A stretch of 64,000 nt of DNA from Paracidobacterium acidisoli (GCF_003428625.2 NZ_QVQT02000004.1:496001-560000); one strand, 5' to 3'. Shown: positions 33,240-42,545, counted from the stretch's first letter. Numbers and translations: made by a program. The notes: generated by a model from the sequence alone, not told the origin.

Positions 33240-36083
33240 TTAGTTGTGTGCGGTTGAGACAGATGCGTAAATCTGGGCTGTACCTGAGCGTATGAGAGAG
33301 CCCGAAGTTCTGAGTTGAGTGGCAATCGTCGGAGCGGATTGTGGTTCTCCAGTTCCACTGCTGATGAGTTGCCGGCAAAGTTCCTGGTAACGGTGAATCT
33401 GACGATCGATATCTTCACCGGAAGAGACGGATGGAGCGGGCGAGGCCACTTGTTCACCGTTATCCAGTCCGATAGATCGAAGCGTGCGCTGATTCTCCTC
33501 AAGCCCGCTATGGATTGTGTTGATGTAATCCCGAGCCAATTCCGTCAGTTGTTGCTGCTGGTCAACCGAGAGTTGCTTGCCTCCCGCGAAGCGTTGTTGC
33601 AGTTCGGCAAGATGGACCTCAGCTTGTTGAATCCTGAGAGATTGGTCGAAGAGATTCTGCGAGATAGTTCCCAACTGATCGAGCGGCAACTTGTTTTCGC
33701 GCAAATATTGCTCAAGGGGGGAGGGCTGCGCTTCGACAGACTGCACCTGAACGGGCTGGTCATTTCCGAAGGTCGGGTGCTGTGGACGACTTCCGATCTC
33801 TTCCACGCTCAGAATCGAAGGATGTACGTTCGGGAGCGAGGCAAGATGTGAGACGAGTTCGCGTTTGCGAACATCGGTATCGACAACGCCTTTGATGTCG
33901 ATACCGGAGCTGCTGCGGGTAAGGTGAATCTGCTCTCCGGTATCAGCATGAAGCTGGTTCAAAACGACCCGAGCCGATAGCTCCGCTTCATCAAGCTCAA
34001 GGTCGGAGAGCACATGGGGAATGTGTATGGCCGCGTGCATAGCCGGAACATCTGTCACTGCATTACCGGCTAGAGGCTCAAACCAATCCTGGTTAACTGC
34101 GCCCCAGGGCATCACATCGTAGTTCAACTCTGCAATCTCGACGGTTCCCGTGTCCCGCAGCTCAATCGTGCGATCAACGGGATGGAAGTCGCTTTCGCGT
34201 ACCGTGATCGATTCTTTGAGCACAGGGCCACCCTCGGTTGCCGAGGTGGTGAGTGTGAGAAGGTTGCTGCCGCTTTGGGTTACAACATCCTGTTTCATTC
34301 GCTGACGGTCATGCCATTCGCTGTAATTGGCCGCCGAAAGAGGCTCATCCCAGTTGACCCCGGCCAGATTCAGCTTGTCCTTCAACCATTGGTCATCCGG
34401 GCTTAGGTGTTGCTGCTTGGGCCGACGTTTCTTCTGAGGATCGCGATAGATAGCGCGCTCTGTCGTGTGCCTTGAGGTGGTGATCCGAACTTTCTGGTAA
34501 ATCACCTCGGAGTGCGCAGACTGAAGCACTGCCGCATCCGACTGCTCCGCACGAGCGAGCAGTGTTGTGGCTGAGATCCGGGGACCGCTCTTCGTCCAAA
34601 GGATGAAGCAGACGACAGAGCAGAGTGCAAAGAGCATTGCGCCCGCAAGCAAAGGATTCATTCTGGGGTGAGGTAGGTGTGTGAGCCAGCGGCGGAGTCG
34701 CGCAGGCAAAAAGCGGAAGATGATCTCCCAACGGTTGTCGGAAGCAGGAATCCCCTCAAACTTTGGAGCAGGCACGGAAACAGCTTTGAGAGACTCTTCC
34801 TCCACATCGACTTCTGGTGCAATCAAGGGGTCGTTGTAGACAACCTGGATAGTGGGAGATTCGGCGGTGAAGGAGACCGCGACCTTCATCGTCCGGTCGT
34901 CACTCAACCTGACTTCTTTCGTCTGCTGCAGCCCACCTTCGGGGACCGGCGCTTGAACCAGAACAAAAGCCAGGCAGACGCCCTGCTCGCTCAGGACCTC
35001 AATGAAGGTTGGCTTCTCCATCGGGCGAAGCTCGGCACGCAGCTCACTGAACTGGGCCGTCACTCTCTGGGACGCCCGGATATCACCGTCAACCGCAATC
35101 AAGAGATGTTGCGGACGATGTTGGTTCACCTCTTCCAGGCAACGCTGCATCCGCTTACGGAACCGCTGAGGGTCTTCAGCCTTCCTTTTTGCGCGGCTCG
35201 AAACCAGCGTGGGAGTGGCGCCTGCCGATCCGTCCGGACCTTGCGGCGTGTCGCGTCCTATCGTCTCATCGGGAGAACGCTCCTCAAGGAGTGGAAGCCC
35301 GAGCAGCCTGTTTGCGCGGTCGAGGCATCCGGCGCAGCTCACGAGATGAGCCAACTCTGCAGTAGTAAAGCTCTGATCGTTGTCTTTGTACTTTGCTTCA
35401 AGGAGAGAACGACTGAAACACTCTCCCGTACACGATCTGAATATTTTTGTACGCAGAGCCAGAAACAATCCCTGCGAGTCGGTGGGTGCTTTTGACGTTC
35501 TGGATTTCGATTCTCGGGCACCTGCCATTTGCTGAAGAACACCGGGACGGTCCAGGTCCAGACGGGCTTCATTCCTTGCGGCGCGGATCGCTTTGTCCAC
35601 CGCACTTCTCGTCGTGCGGGCGACCTGCACCACTTCATTTGGGAAATACCCCAGGAAATAGCGCAGGATGAAGATGCTCGCTGCGCGGGACGACTCCTTG
35701 CGCTCGCAGAGATAATCGCAAACCCTGTGCAAGTCTTCACGTATAAACAGGACGCCATTCCGATCGACAGCTCTGAGACCGCGCTCTGCAGAGTCATAGT
35801 CCACTACGGAAAGATCGTCGATGGCGCTCGTCCGCGCTCTCCGCAAGCGTGCGTAGTGCAGGTTGCGTAAGGTCGAGAACAGATAATCTTCAGGATTCTC
35901 AATGTGCTCGCCCACGGGACCGGCCCCCGCAAAGCGGACAAACAGCTCCTGAACGAGGTCTTCCGCATCGGAATGGTCTCTGCCCGTTAGTTGCAAGGCC
36001 CATTCGTACAACCGGGTACGGTGCTCGAAAAAGACGTCTTCGAACGTGGGACGAGACCCCGGCTTGGATGGGAATGGGAACAT
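33240..36083 (-). CDS. ECF sigma factor fused to an anti-sigma-like, membrane-spanning protein
   Basis: 947 residues from the ATG at 36083 (an upstream TTG at 36131 is possible). Sigma region 2 is near residues 15-60 (HRTRLYEWALQLTGRDHSDA, then EDLVQELFVRF), region 4 follows near 140-190 (ILRYFLGYFPNEVVQVARTT), then a zinc anti-sigma-like segment (ELAHLVSCAGCLDRANRLLG). One membrane helix (LLAGAMLFALCSVVCFILWT) separates this from a large extracytoplasmic part of about 450 residues with helical and coiled-coil segments. The layout would put the sigma domain, its inhibitor and the sensor in one chain, probably released by proteolysis. It is the first gene of the TonB/S9 operon. Confidence 0.8.
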   Translation of the reverse strand: MFPFPSKPGSRPTFEDVFFEHRTRLYEWALQLTGRDHSDAEDLVQELFVRFAGAGPVGEHIENPEDYLFSTLRNLHYARLRRARTSAIDDLSVVDYDSAERGLRAVDRNGVLFIREDLHRVCDYLCERKESSRAASIFILRYFLGYFPNEVVQVARTTRSAVDKAIRAARNEARLDLDRPGVLQQMAGARESKSRTSKAPTDSQGLFLALRTKIFRSCTGECFSRSLLEAKYKDNDQSFTTAELAHLVSCAGCLDRANRLLGLPLLEERSPDETIGRDTPQGPDGSAGATPTLVSSRAKRKAEDPQRFRKRMQRCLEEVNQHRPQHLLIAVDGDIRASQRVTAQFSELRAELRPMEKPTFIEVLSEQGVCLAFVLVQAPVPEGGLQQTKEVRLSDDRTMKVAVSFTAESPTIQVVYNDPLIAPEVDVEEESLKAVSVPAPKFEGIPASDNRWEIIFRFLPARLRRWLTHLPHPRMNPLLAGAMLFALCSVVCFILWTKSGPRISATTLLARAEQSDAAVLQSAHSEVIYQKVRITTSRHTTERAIYRDPQKKRRPKQQHLSPDDQWLKDKLNLAGVNWDEPLSAANYSEWHDRQRMKQDVVTQSGSNLLTLTTSATEGGPVLKESITVRESDFHPVDRTIELRDTGTVEIAELNYDVMPWGAVNQDWFEPLAGNAVTDVPAMHAAIHIPHVLSDLELDEAELSARVVLNQLHADTGEQIHLTRSSSGIDIKGVVDTDVRKRELVSHLASLPNVHPSILSVEEIGSRPQHPTFGNDQPVQVQSVEAQPSPLEQYLRENKLPLDQLGTISQNLFDQSLRIQQAEVHLAELQQRFAGGKQLSVDQQQQLTELARDYINTIHSGLEENQRTLRSIGLDNGEQVASPAPSVSSGEDIDRQIHRYQELCRQLISSGTGEPQSAPTIATQLRTSGSLIRSGTAQIYASVSTAHN

Positions 36084-36089
36084 GTTTTG

Positions 36090-36129
36090 CCTATACCTAC
36101 AACGAGTAGCCGAACCGGAGAAATCTCCC
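36090..36129 (-). promoter_or_regulatory. Bipartite element upstream of the ECF fusion
   Basis: On the minus strand: GGGAGATTTCTCC, 9 bases, ACTCGTT, 3 bases, GGTAT. The same parts with the same spacings occur at 36667-36703 before the LysR gene. The first part is a palindrome. It is a candidate promoter/operator shared by both genes. Confidence 0.6.
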
Positions 36130-36333
36130 AAAGAAATCTTCCAGTTTGCTGATTCTTAACATTTGGCCTCTTCGGGTACTTCGAGGGTAGCGCGGGCTCC
36201 CAGGCACGGTTCGACGGGGAGGGCTAGGCTGGCCAGCCCTTCAGCAAACATGCCGGAAGCCTTCGACGCGCGTGTTCCCCCACGAGCGCTTCAGGCCCCC
36301 AGCATGGCACGCCGGCTGCTTCTCTCTGTTACC

Positions 36334-36382
36334 ACACACTCAGAGTATGTGTAAACGGGATACACACACTCTGAGTTGGTGT
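36334..36382 (+). promoter_or_regulatory. Tandem palindromic operators before the XRE gene
   Basis: ACACACTCAGAGTATGTGT (36334-36352) and ACACACTCTGAGTTGGTGT (36364-36382), 30 bases apart start to start, each with an ACTC-W-GAGT core flanked by ACAC and GTGT-like arms. They are likely binding sites for the XRE regulator just downstream. The rest of 36130-36333 shows nothing I can support. Confidence 0.55.
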
Positions 36383-36415
36383 TCATAAGCAGGTGGATTG
36401 CGAAGACTCACTTAA

Positions 36416-36649
36416 GTGAGCACTCTTCGTAAACACTTTGGCGCCAGGCTGCGGGAGATCCGGCAGGCGCAAGGTTTGACCCAGGAACAACTTGCGGAAA
36501 AGGCTTCGATCTCGCTCAACTTCCTCAATCTGATCGAGAGAGGCGAGCGCGGCCCATCCTTCGACAGCTTGGAGCGGCTCGCCCGTGCCCTTAAACAGTC
36601 TGTCGCCGAGCTGTTTGTCCTGCCCCAAAAGAAAACGCGGAAACGATAA
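36416..36649 (+). CDS. XRE-family helix-turn-helix regulator
   Basis: 77 residues, starting at GTG. HTH_3 domain: FGARLREIRQAQGLTQEQLA, then SISLNFLNLIERGERGPSFD, then LERLARALKQSVAELF. No other domain. Small solitary XRE proteins usually repress nearby promoters; two palindromic sites directly upstream suggest autoregulation. Confidence 0.85.
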   Translation: MSTLRKHFGARLREIRQAQGLTQEQLAEKASISLNFLNLIERGERGPSFDSLERLARALKQSVAELFVLPQKKTRKR

Positions 36650-36666
36650 AAAATCGCTTTTCCAAT

Positions 36667-36703
36667 GGGAGATTTCTCCCGTTTTCATACTCGTTATTGG
36701 TAT
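36667..36703 (+). promoter_or_regulatory. Bipartite element upstream of the LysR gene
   Basis: GGGAGATTTCTCCC palindrome (36667-36680), then ACTCGTT (36689-36695) and GGTAT (36699-36703), matching the minus-strand element at 36090-36129 in sequence and spacing. The LysR start is 65 bases further on. Confidence 0.6.
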
Positions 36704-36768
36704 GCACTGTCAGTGCTGACGGGTCTCATGAGGGGATTCGCCTATATCCGAGTCCCTTCAGGTGAAAC

Positions 36769-37683
36769 ATGTTCCCCCATGTCTCCACTGAGGCTCTTAT
36801 GTGCGCTCTTGTGCTGTCGGAAGAAGGAAATCTGGTACGAACCGCCGAGCGTCTGCATACCAGCCATTCCAATGTCGGCAGGAAGGTGAAATCCCTCCAG
36901 AAGGACTGGGGCGTCGAATTGTTCCGACGTAGCCTCAGCGGCTTCGAACTCACCGACGAAGGGCGAGCGGCCCTGCGTGAGGTTCGAAAATCTTTAGAAC
37001 ATGTCCAGCGCGCTTTCGACCGTGCTCTCTACTCGGCGATCAAGAACCAGCGGCCATTCCGGGTCGGATACTCCCTCTATGTCCACGGAAAGATTCTCCC
37101 TTTTCTCCAGCGTCTGGGTGCGCCCGGAACCGGCTTCTCCAATCTGAAACTCCGGGCTGACACGACCATGCAGCTCGTACCGCGCGTTCTCCACGGGGAG
37201 TTGCATATCGGATTCGGCGTTATGCCGATTCTTGACCGCGACCTTTGGGTGGCTCCGGTAGCTCAGGAGCACTTCAGCGCGTGCATTGCGGAAACTCACC
37301 CGCTCAGAACCAGGTCCCGGTTGTCCCTTCGAGATCTGGCGAACGAAACACTCTACTGGATGCCACGTTCCGTCCATCCCGCGTTTTACGACCAGGTCTC
37401 GGACTACCTGCATGGCGTCGGCCACAATATCGACAATCTGCAGGAAGCAAGAGCCATCATTCAGGGTATCGATCTGGCAGCCCACAACCTGGGCGTCGCG
37501 CTCGTACCGCAATCTGCCTCCCGTTTCCAACGTCCCGGTGTCCTTTTCAAGCCTCTCACCGACAAGCTGATTCAGATAGAGACAGCCCTTTTCGTACGCC
37601 GCGACAAGATGCACGGCGATGTGTTGGAGTTCGTCAACTCCGCTTTGGCGGAGCTTCAGTCAGCCAAAACCGATCTGCATTAG
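36769..37683 (+). CDS. LysR-family transcriptional regulator
   Basis: 304 residues. N-terminal winged HTH: LVLSEEGNLVRTAERLHTSH, then SNVGRKVKSLQKDWGVELF; effector-binding domain from about residue 90. The GGTGAAAC before the ATG is a weak ribosome-binding site. The target is unknown; the gene directly downstream encodes the conserved lipoprotein copy 2. Confidence 0.85.
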   Translation: MFPHVSTEALMCALVLSEEGNLVRTAERLHTSHSNVGRKVKSLQKDWGVELFRRSLSGFELTDEGRAALREVRKSLEHVQRAFDRALYSAIKNQRPFRVGYSLYVHGKILPFLQRLGAPGTGFSNLKLRADTTMQLVPRVLHGELHIGFGVMPILDRDLWVAPVAQEHFSACIAETHPLRTRSRLSLRDLANETLYWMPRSVHPAFYDQVSDYLHGVGHNIDNLQEARAIIQGIDLAAHNLGVALVPQSASRFQRPGVLFKPLTDKLIQIETALFVRRDKMHGDVLEFVNSALAELQSAKTDLH

Positions 37684-37720
37684 AGGTGGACCGCTGGCTC
37701 AAATCAAAGGAGCCTAAGAT

Positions 37721-38365
37721 ATGCGTCATTTCGCTTTTATTGCAATTGCAAGCATGTTCCTGCTCGCAGCGTGCAACGATGTCAAGAAGCCGAGCGCCGC
37801 AAACTTTACTACTGCAATCGATCAATACCTGACCAAACATGGCGAGGCTTGCACGCCTATCGGCCAACCATTTCCCATCAACATTCCAAAGTCCGAGCCC
37901 GTTGGCTCATCCGGAATCGGAACGAAAATGGCCGCGTTGCAGGAGGCCGGTCTGGTCCACGCAACAGAAACGACGGCGGCGGTTCACACCATGCTCGATC
38001 CGCTACGCGGCTCAACCCCGCCACAGCCCGTGAAACAGTACGACCTCTCCAACGAAGGAAGGAAGTACGTGCAGCAGGTCCCCGCTATCTTCGGGCATAC
38101 CACCGGCCTCTGCTACGGACACAAGAGCATCGCCTCTATTGTCAAGTGGACCGAACCGACAGCCGTTGGAGCTGATACTCAGGCCGAAGTGAGCTATACC
38201 TACAAAATCTCTGACCTCGCTCCTTGGGCAGAACGCCCGGACGTTCAACAGGCGTTTCCCGATGTCCGGGCTGTGGTCAGCGGCATTTCGAGTACAAACC
38301 AGACGATCGGGTTGCATTTGACTAATCACGGTTGGGAGCCGCTCGATTCTTCACTCCGGAATTGA
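37721..38365 (+). CDS. Conserved lipoprotein, copy 2
   Basis: 214 residues with lipobox LLAAC (modified Cys 18). Closely related to the lipoprotein at 3118-3768 over its whole length, including GSTPPQPV, TGLCYGHK and LAPWAERPDVQQAFPDV. AAAGGAGCC precedes the ATG by about 10 bases. Function unknown. Having one copy near each metallophosphoesterase suggests a functional or historical link between the two families. Confidence 0.78.
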   Translation: MRHFAFIAIASMFLLAACNDVKKPSAANFTTAIDQYLTKHGEACTPIGQPFPINIPKSEPVGSSGIGTKMAALQEAGLVHATETTAAVHTMLDPLRGSTPPQPVKQYDLSNEGRKYVQQVPAIFGHTTGLCYGHKSIASIVKWTEPTAVGADTQAEVSYTYKISDLAPWAERPDVQQAFPDVRAVVSGISSTNQTIGLHLTNHGWEPLDSSLRN

Positions 38366-38558
38366 AACGCCGTTATCTTAGCCCATCAGGTAGGCCCGCG
38401 GGTATGAGGCTTTACCAAAAGCGGGCGACGTTCAACGAGGGCTAAGACTGGACCCGCGGCCAAACCCACAGGCGGGCATCGCGTCCCGCCAAGCAACAAC
38501 GCGAAGGGTTTTCCCCGAAACGAAAGATGCGTTCCCCGCCTAAATGGGGTCCTTCCTT

Positions 38559-38602
38559 GCAAAGCAATGGATGGCCTCTATCCCATATGGGATTTTCAGA
38601 CC
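38559..38602 (+). promoter_or_regulatory. Conserved 44-base leader before TonB receptor 1
   Basis: Starts GCAAAGCAATGGAT and ends GGGATTTTCAGACC, 16 bases before the ATG. The same length and end sequences occur before the second receptor (43467-43510) and the decayed third (53671-53714). The rest of 38366-38618 contains an imperfect inverted repeat but no gene I can support. Confidence 0.5.
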
Positions 38603-38618
38603 AGAGGGCAAACCGCTC

Positions 38619-41375
38619 ATGGTCACGCGAGGAACAACCATACTGACATGCCTTGGGCTGGTGCTGCCGCTTGCAGGACTAGCGCAACAGTCCTGCAAGA
38701 CCGGGATTCGCATCGACGGTTCGATTACGGACCCCACCGGCGCAGTCATTCCGGGTGCGAAGGTCCAGGCCAGCAACGGCATATCCACTCTAACGGACGC
38801 GATGGGGCATTACATGTTGCCGTGCGTCCCGGCAACCTCAACCACCCTTACGGTACAGGCTGACGGCTTTTCAAATGCCACAGTCTCGGCGCATGCTCGC
38901 CAGGGCGAGACCGCTCATGTGAATCTGCAATTGGCGGTTGCGTCGGTACAAGCGGATGTTCAGGTAAGCGCAGACTCGGGCATCGACAGCGGCGGTGACA
39001 CAGTGACCCTGAACACAAAAGCTTTGCAGGGGCTTGCCGACGACCCCGATGATTTTCTGCGCGAGCTTCAAGTGCTGGCTGCAGCGGGCGGCGGCGATCC
39101 GACTCAGGCCATTATTATGGTGGACGGCTTCCAGAACCCCAGCGCCCTCCCGCCAAAGAGTTCCATAGCATCGATTCGCATCAACCCCGATCTCTTCTCG
39201 GCCAGATATCTGGGGCCTCCTTGGTCCGGTGGGGTCATCGAAATCACAACGAAGCCGGGGGCCGACGCTTTCCACGGTGCGGCCTTCTTCACGGACAGCG
39301 ATGGCGTCTTCAATGCCACCGACCCATTTTCCGTTACCGCCACACCTGCGGGCAGGCGGCGATACGGCTTTGAATTGAGTGGCCCAATTCTCTCGAAGAA
39401 GAGTGGCTTTGCACTGGCACTCGAAAAGCGAGACATCGACGAATTCAATGTGGTGAATGCGGTGACTCTCGACACAGATGGCGGCCTGGGGCCGAATGGA
39501 AATGGTGTTCCATCCCGGCAGACAGTTTCGGCTCCCCAGCGGCTTTGGATTGCGTCGGTTCGCGGAGACTGGCAGTTGACCCCGAGCAACGTAACCGGTC
39601 TTTCGTTCTCTGCAAATGTGAACAATGAAGGCAATCAAGGCGTCGGCGGCCTCACCCTGGCCGATGCCGGGTATTCGAGCCTGGTCAGCGAGTACGACCT
39701 GCGGTTTCACAACACACAGACGATCAACCCGAATATCCTGCACGAAACGCACATCGGGTATAGCTGGAAACGAACAGAGCAAACGCCACTGTCGAATACT
39801 CCTTCTGTGCAGGTTGCCGGATACTTCCTGGGCGGAGGTGCGACCAGCCAGAACCTGAATGACCGGGAACGCGATCTTGAAATGGACGACGATATGACCG
39901 TGGCGCATGGGAGGCACACGGTCGCATTCGGCGTACAGTCACTCGGCCTCTTCGTGCATGACTACGACCCCAACACATTCAACGGCGAATACGTCTTCGG
40001 CGGCGGGAGCGCACCTCAACTCGATGCGAACAATAATCCGACCGGCCAGACAACGACTATCAGCGCTCTCGAACAATATCGGCGCGCCCTGCTCAATCTC
40101 CCAGGAGGGTCGCCGACGACCTATCAAGTGACCACGGGAACCCCGCTCGTTCCGCTAACGCAATGGCAAGTTGGCGTCTGGGTAGACGACTCCTTTAAGC
40201 TAACGTCGCACTTGTCCCTGACAAGTGGATTTCGCTACCAGTTTCAAACCAATCCAAACATCTTTGGCAGCAATAATCCCAGGATCGGTCTCGCATGGTC
40301 GCCAGACAAGAAGCAAACCTGGGTGTTTCACACCCGCGCCGGTTTCTTCAATAGTCCTACGGGGACAAGCGCAGCAACTGAGGTACATCGGCTAAACGGA
40401 ATCTTGCAGCGGCAGGCAACTGTCTATTCACCAAGCTATAGCGATCCACTTACTCCGGTTCCGGGGTCCGTTCAGATCTCCACGACGAATCTCTTTCCTC
40501 CAAGGCCCCTTCAAGGCATGACATTCCGGGTGTTTGTTAACGCTGAGCATGACCTCGCCCATCATTGGCATGCCAGAGGAGACTTTTACTGGGCTTCGTA
40601 CTGGAGCAGCGGGCGCACGGTGAACATCAATGCTCCAATGGTGCAAAACGAAGTCGGCACAGCCCCCGATCCGACCGCTGCGCTACTTGCGCCGCGTCCG
40701 ATCGCGCCGAACGAGAACATGATTGAGTATCAAAATTCCGGTCATGGGGCAGGCAGTGTGGTTGCCTTCAGCCTCGATCAGCACAGTTACAAGCGGTTTG
40801 GCCTATCGGCGAAATATATGCACTTTAACCTCAAATCCAACTTCCTCAGTCCACAGTCGAGCTACTCCAACCAAGGAGAGTCCTCGCGAATTAGTTGGGA
40901 CAGCAAGAACGGCATCACGCTTGCCGCCAACCTCAACCTCCCCTACAAAATCGAAGCGGCGACACAATTTGATGCCTGGGGCGGGGTTCCCTATAACGTC
41001 ACAACGGGAACGGATAATAACGGTGACGGAAACTTCATGGATCGCCCTTCGTATGCGTCTGCTCCCGGACCCGGCGTCTACAGCACGCGGTTCGGTTTGC
41101 TGACAACGAACACCGTCAACGGGAACGTTCCCGCCAATCTTGGAACCAGGCCGGGCTTGGTCCACTTCGACATGAATGTGAGCCGGGTGTTCGCGCTGAA
41201 TCCGAAAGACAGGGACCATCCTCGAACGCTAACGTTCAATGCACGCAGCGCCAACCTGCTAAACCATACCAACGTGACTGCGGTGAATACCATTCTGTCT
41301 TCCGGAGCGCTTGGACAGCCTATTGCTGCGGAGACGGCGCGACGTATCGAGCTGGGATTGCGGTTTGCCTTCTGA
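38619..41375 (+). CDS. TonB-dependent receptor with carboxypeptidase-regulatory domain, module 1
   Basis: 918 residues from ATG 38619 (signal peptide ending LAQQ). The N-terminal beta-sandwich (GSITDPTGAVIPGAKVQAS, then HYMLPCVPATSTTLTVQADG) is followed by plug-like and barrel regions with ITTKPGADAFHGAAFF and a C-terminal FAF. There is no typical SusD or FecR partner. It is highly similar to the receptor at 43528-46293; long stretches of protein and DNA are the same. It is followed 54 bases later by a histidine kinase and a LytTR regulator, which probably control it. Ligand unknown. Confidence 0.82.
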   Translation: MVTRGTTILTCLGLVLPLAGLAQQSCKTGIRIDGSITDPTGAVIPGAKVQASNGISTLTDAMGHYMLPCVPATSTTLTVQADGFSNATVSAHARQGETAHVNLQLAVASVQADVQVSADSGIDSGGDTVTLNTKALQGLADDPDDFLRELQVLAAAGGGDPTQAIIMVDGFQNPSALPPKSSIASIRINPDLFSARYLGPPWSGGVIEITTKPGADAFHGAAFFTDSDGVFNATDPFSVTATPAGRRRYGFELSGPILSKKSGFALALEKRDIDEFNVVNAVTLDTDGGLGPNGNGVPSRQTVSAPQRLWIASVRGDWQLTPSNVTGLSFSANVNNEGNQGVGGLTLADAGYSSLVSEYDLRFHNTQTINPNILHETHIGYSWKRTEQTPLSNTPSVQVAGYFLGGGATSQNLNDRERDLEMDDDMTVAHGRHTVAFGVQSLGLFVHDYDPNTFNGEYVFGGGSAPQLDANNNPTGQTTTISALEQYRRALLNLPGGSPTTYQVTTGTPLVPLTQWQVGVWVDDSFKLTSHLSLTSGFRYQFQTNPNIFGSNNPRIGLAWSPDKKQTWVFHTRAGFFNSPTGTSAATEVHRLNGILQRQATVYSPSYSDPLTPVPGSVQISTTNLFPPRPLQGMTFRVFVNAEHDLAHHWHARGDFYWASYWSSGRTVNINAPMVQNEVGTAPDPTAALLAPRPIAPNENMIEYQNSGHGAGSVVAFSLDQHSYKRFGLSAKYMHFNLKSNFLSPQSSYSNQGESSRISWDSKNGITLAANLNLPYKIEAATQFDAWGGVPYNVTTGTDNNGDGNFMDRPSYASAPGPGVYSTRFGLLTTNTVNGNVPANLGTRPGLVHFDMNVSRVFALNPKDRDHPRTLTFNARSANLLNHTNVTAVNTILSSGALGQPIAAETARRIELGLRFAF

Positions 41376-41429
41376 ACCGACCGCGCGCAAAGCGGAACTA
41401 GAATTTACCGTAGTCAGAGAGGACATGCT

Positions 41430-42545
41430 ATGAGCGAGGGAATGGCCGGCGCGAGAATCCTTCCCATACGACCAAGTGTTGGATTTGCCGCAGCCTTACT
41501 GATTGGCGGAATTCTGACGGCTTGGTGTGCAAGAGAGTGCGAGGGCAATCTAGCGGTTCACCATATGCAAGCCCCCTTCGCTCCCTCTCTCCTCTACGGG
41601 TGTGTGTATTGGGTATGGTGGGTTGTCGTGACGTTGGTCCTGTGGACACTCGCGGATCGATGGTCTGCCGCGTTCAAGCCTTCAGCAATGACAGTCGTGG
41701 CGCATTTTGGAGCTTCGTGCATCCTTGCCACGGCGCATTTGGCTCTGCTTCAGCACACCATCTGGTTTGCCTCGTGGTATTGGCTTCCGTGGGGTCGTCG
41801 ATTTGGCACGCTCACGGTGGAGAACTGGGAACGCTTCGGCGTAGAGCTTGTCATTTACGGATTTATTGCCGGTATATGTGCATTCCTCCACTCTCGCATG
41901 CAGACACAACAAGCCTTGGTCCAAAAGCTGGAAGTGGAGCGCCAACTCACTCAGGCGCACCTCAAGGCTCTCCAAATCCAAATGGAGCCTCATTTTCTCT
42001 TCAATACATTGAATGCCCTTTCGAGTCTGGTCGCCCAAGGCCGAAACCGGGAAGCATCGAAGACACTTGAACACCTCGACACGATCCTGCGCACCACGCT
42101 CCAACGCAGAGCGCCTGAAAAGGTACCATTCGCCGAAGAGCTGCAGGTTATCGAGAGCTATCTCGCCATCCAACAGGTGCGATTCGCCCACCGTCTTCAG
42201 GTGAAGATCGACGTGTCCCCGGAAGCATTGGAGGGGCTCGTCCCGTGCTTTCTCCTCCAACCCATCGTCGAGAATGCAATTCAACATGGAATCGCACCGC
42301 TGGAGGCGGGAGGTTTGATCGAAACCTCCGTCAAACGAATTGGGAACATGCTCTGGATGCAGGTACGGGACAATGGATGCGGCATTGGAAGTTCGCTCAA
42401 TAAGGGACACGGCATCGGAATGCAGAATACGAAAGAACGGCTCGCGTACTTTTATCCGAATGCACATGAGTTTCAAGCGATCTCTCCTCTTGGCGGAGGT
42501 TATGAGGTAACGATTCAAATTCCATATGAACGGACGATGGCATGA
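41430..42545 (+). CDS. LytS/YehU-type sensor histidine kinase, module 1
   Basis: 371 residues. Four or five hydrophobic helices in the first 150 residues are followed by a linker and a His_kinase domain with the phosphorylation site PHFLFNTLNALSS (His 188), an N box (CFLLQPIVENAIQHGI) and a GxGxG-like segment (GCGIGSS, GHGIGMQNT). GAGG stands 8 bases before the ATG. The stop overlaps the LytTR regulator start by 4 bases. Confidence 0.88.
   Translation: MSEGMAGARILPIRPSVGFAAALLIGGILTAWCARECEGNLAVHHMQAPFAPSLLYGCVYWVWWVVVTLVLWTLADRWSAAFKPSAMTVVAHFGASCILATAHLALLQHTIWFASWYWLPWGRRFGTLTVENWERFGVELVIYGFIAGICAFLHSRMQTQQALVQKLEVERQLTQAHLKALQIQMEPHFLFNTLNALSSLVAQGRNREASKTLEHLDTILRTTLQRRAPEKVPFAEELQVIESYLAIQQVRFAHRLQVKIDVSPEALEGLVPCFLLQPIVENAIQHGIAPLEAGGLIETSVKRIGNMLWMQVRDNGCGIGSSLNKGHGIGMQNTKERLAYFYPNAHEFQAISPLGGGYEVTIQIPYERTMA

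Noticed and set aside
25628-36083. Lasso-peptide biosynthesis locus
   Set aside because: A receptor/S9 peptidase pair and an ECF gene are present, but no precursor peptide, B (transglutaminase-like) or C (asparagine synthetase-like) gene is found.
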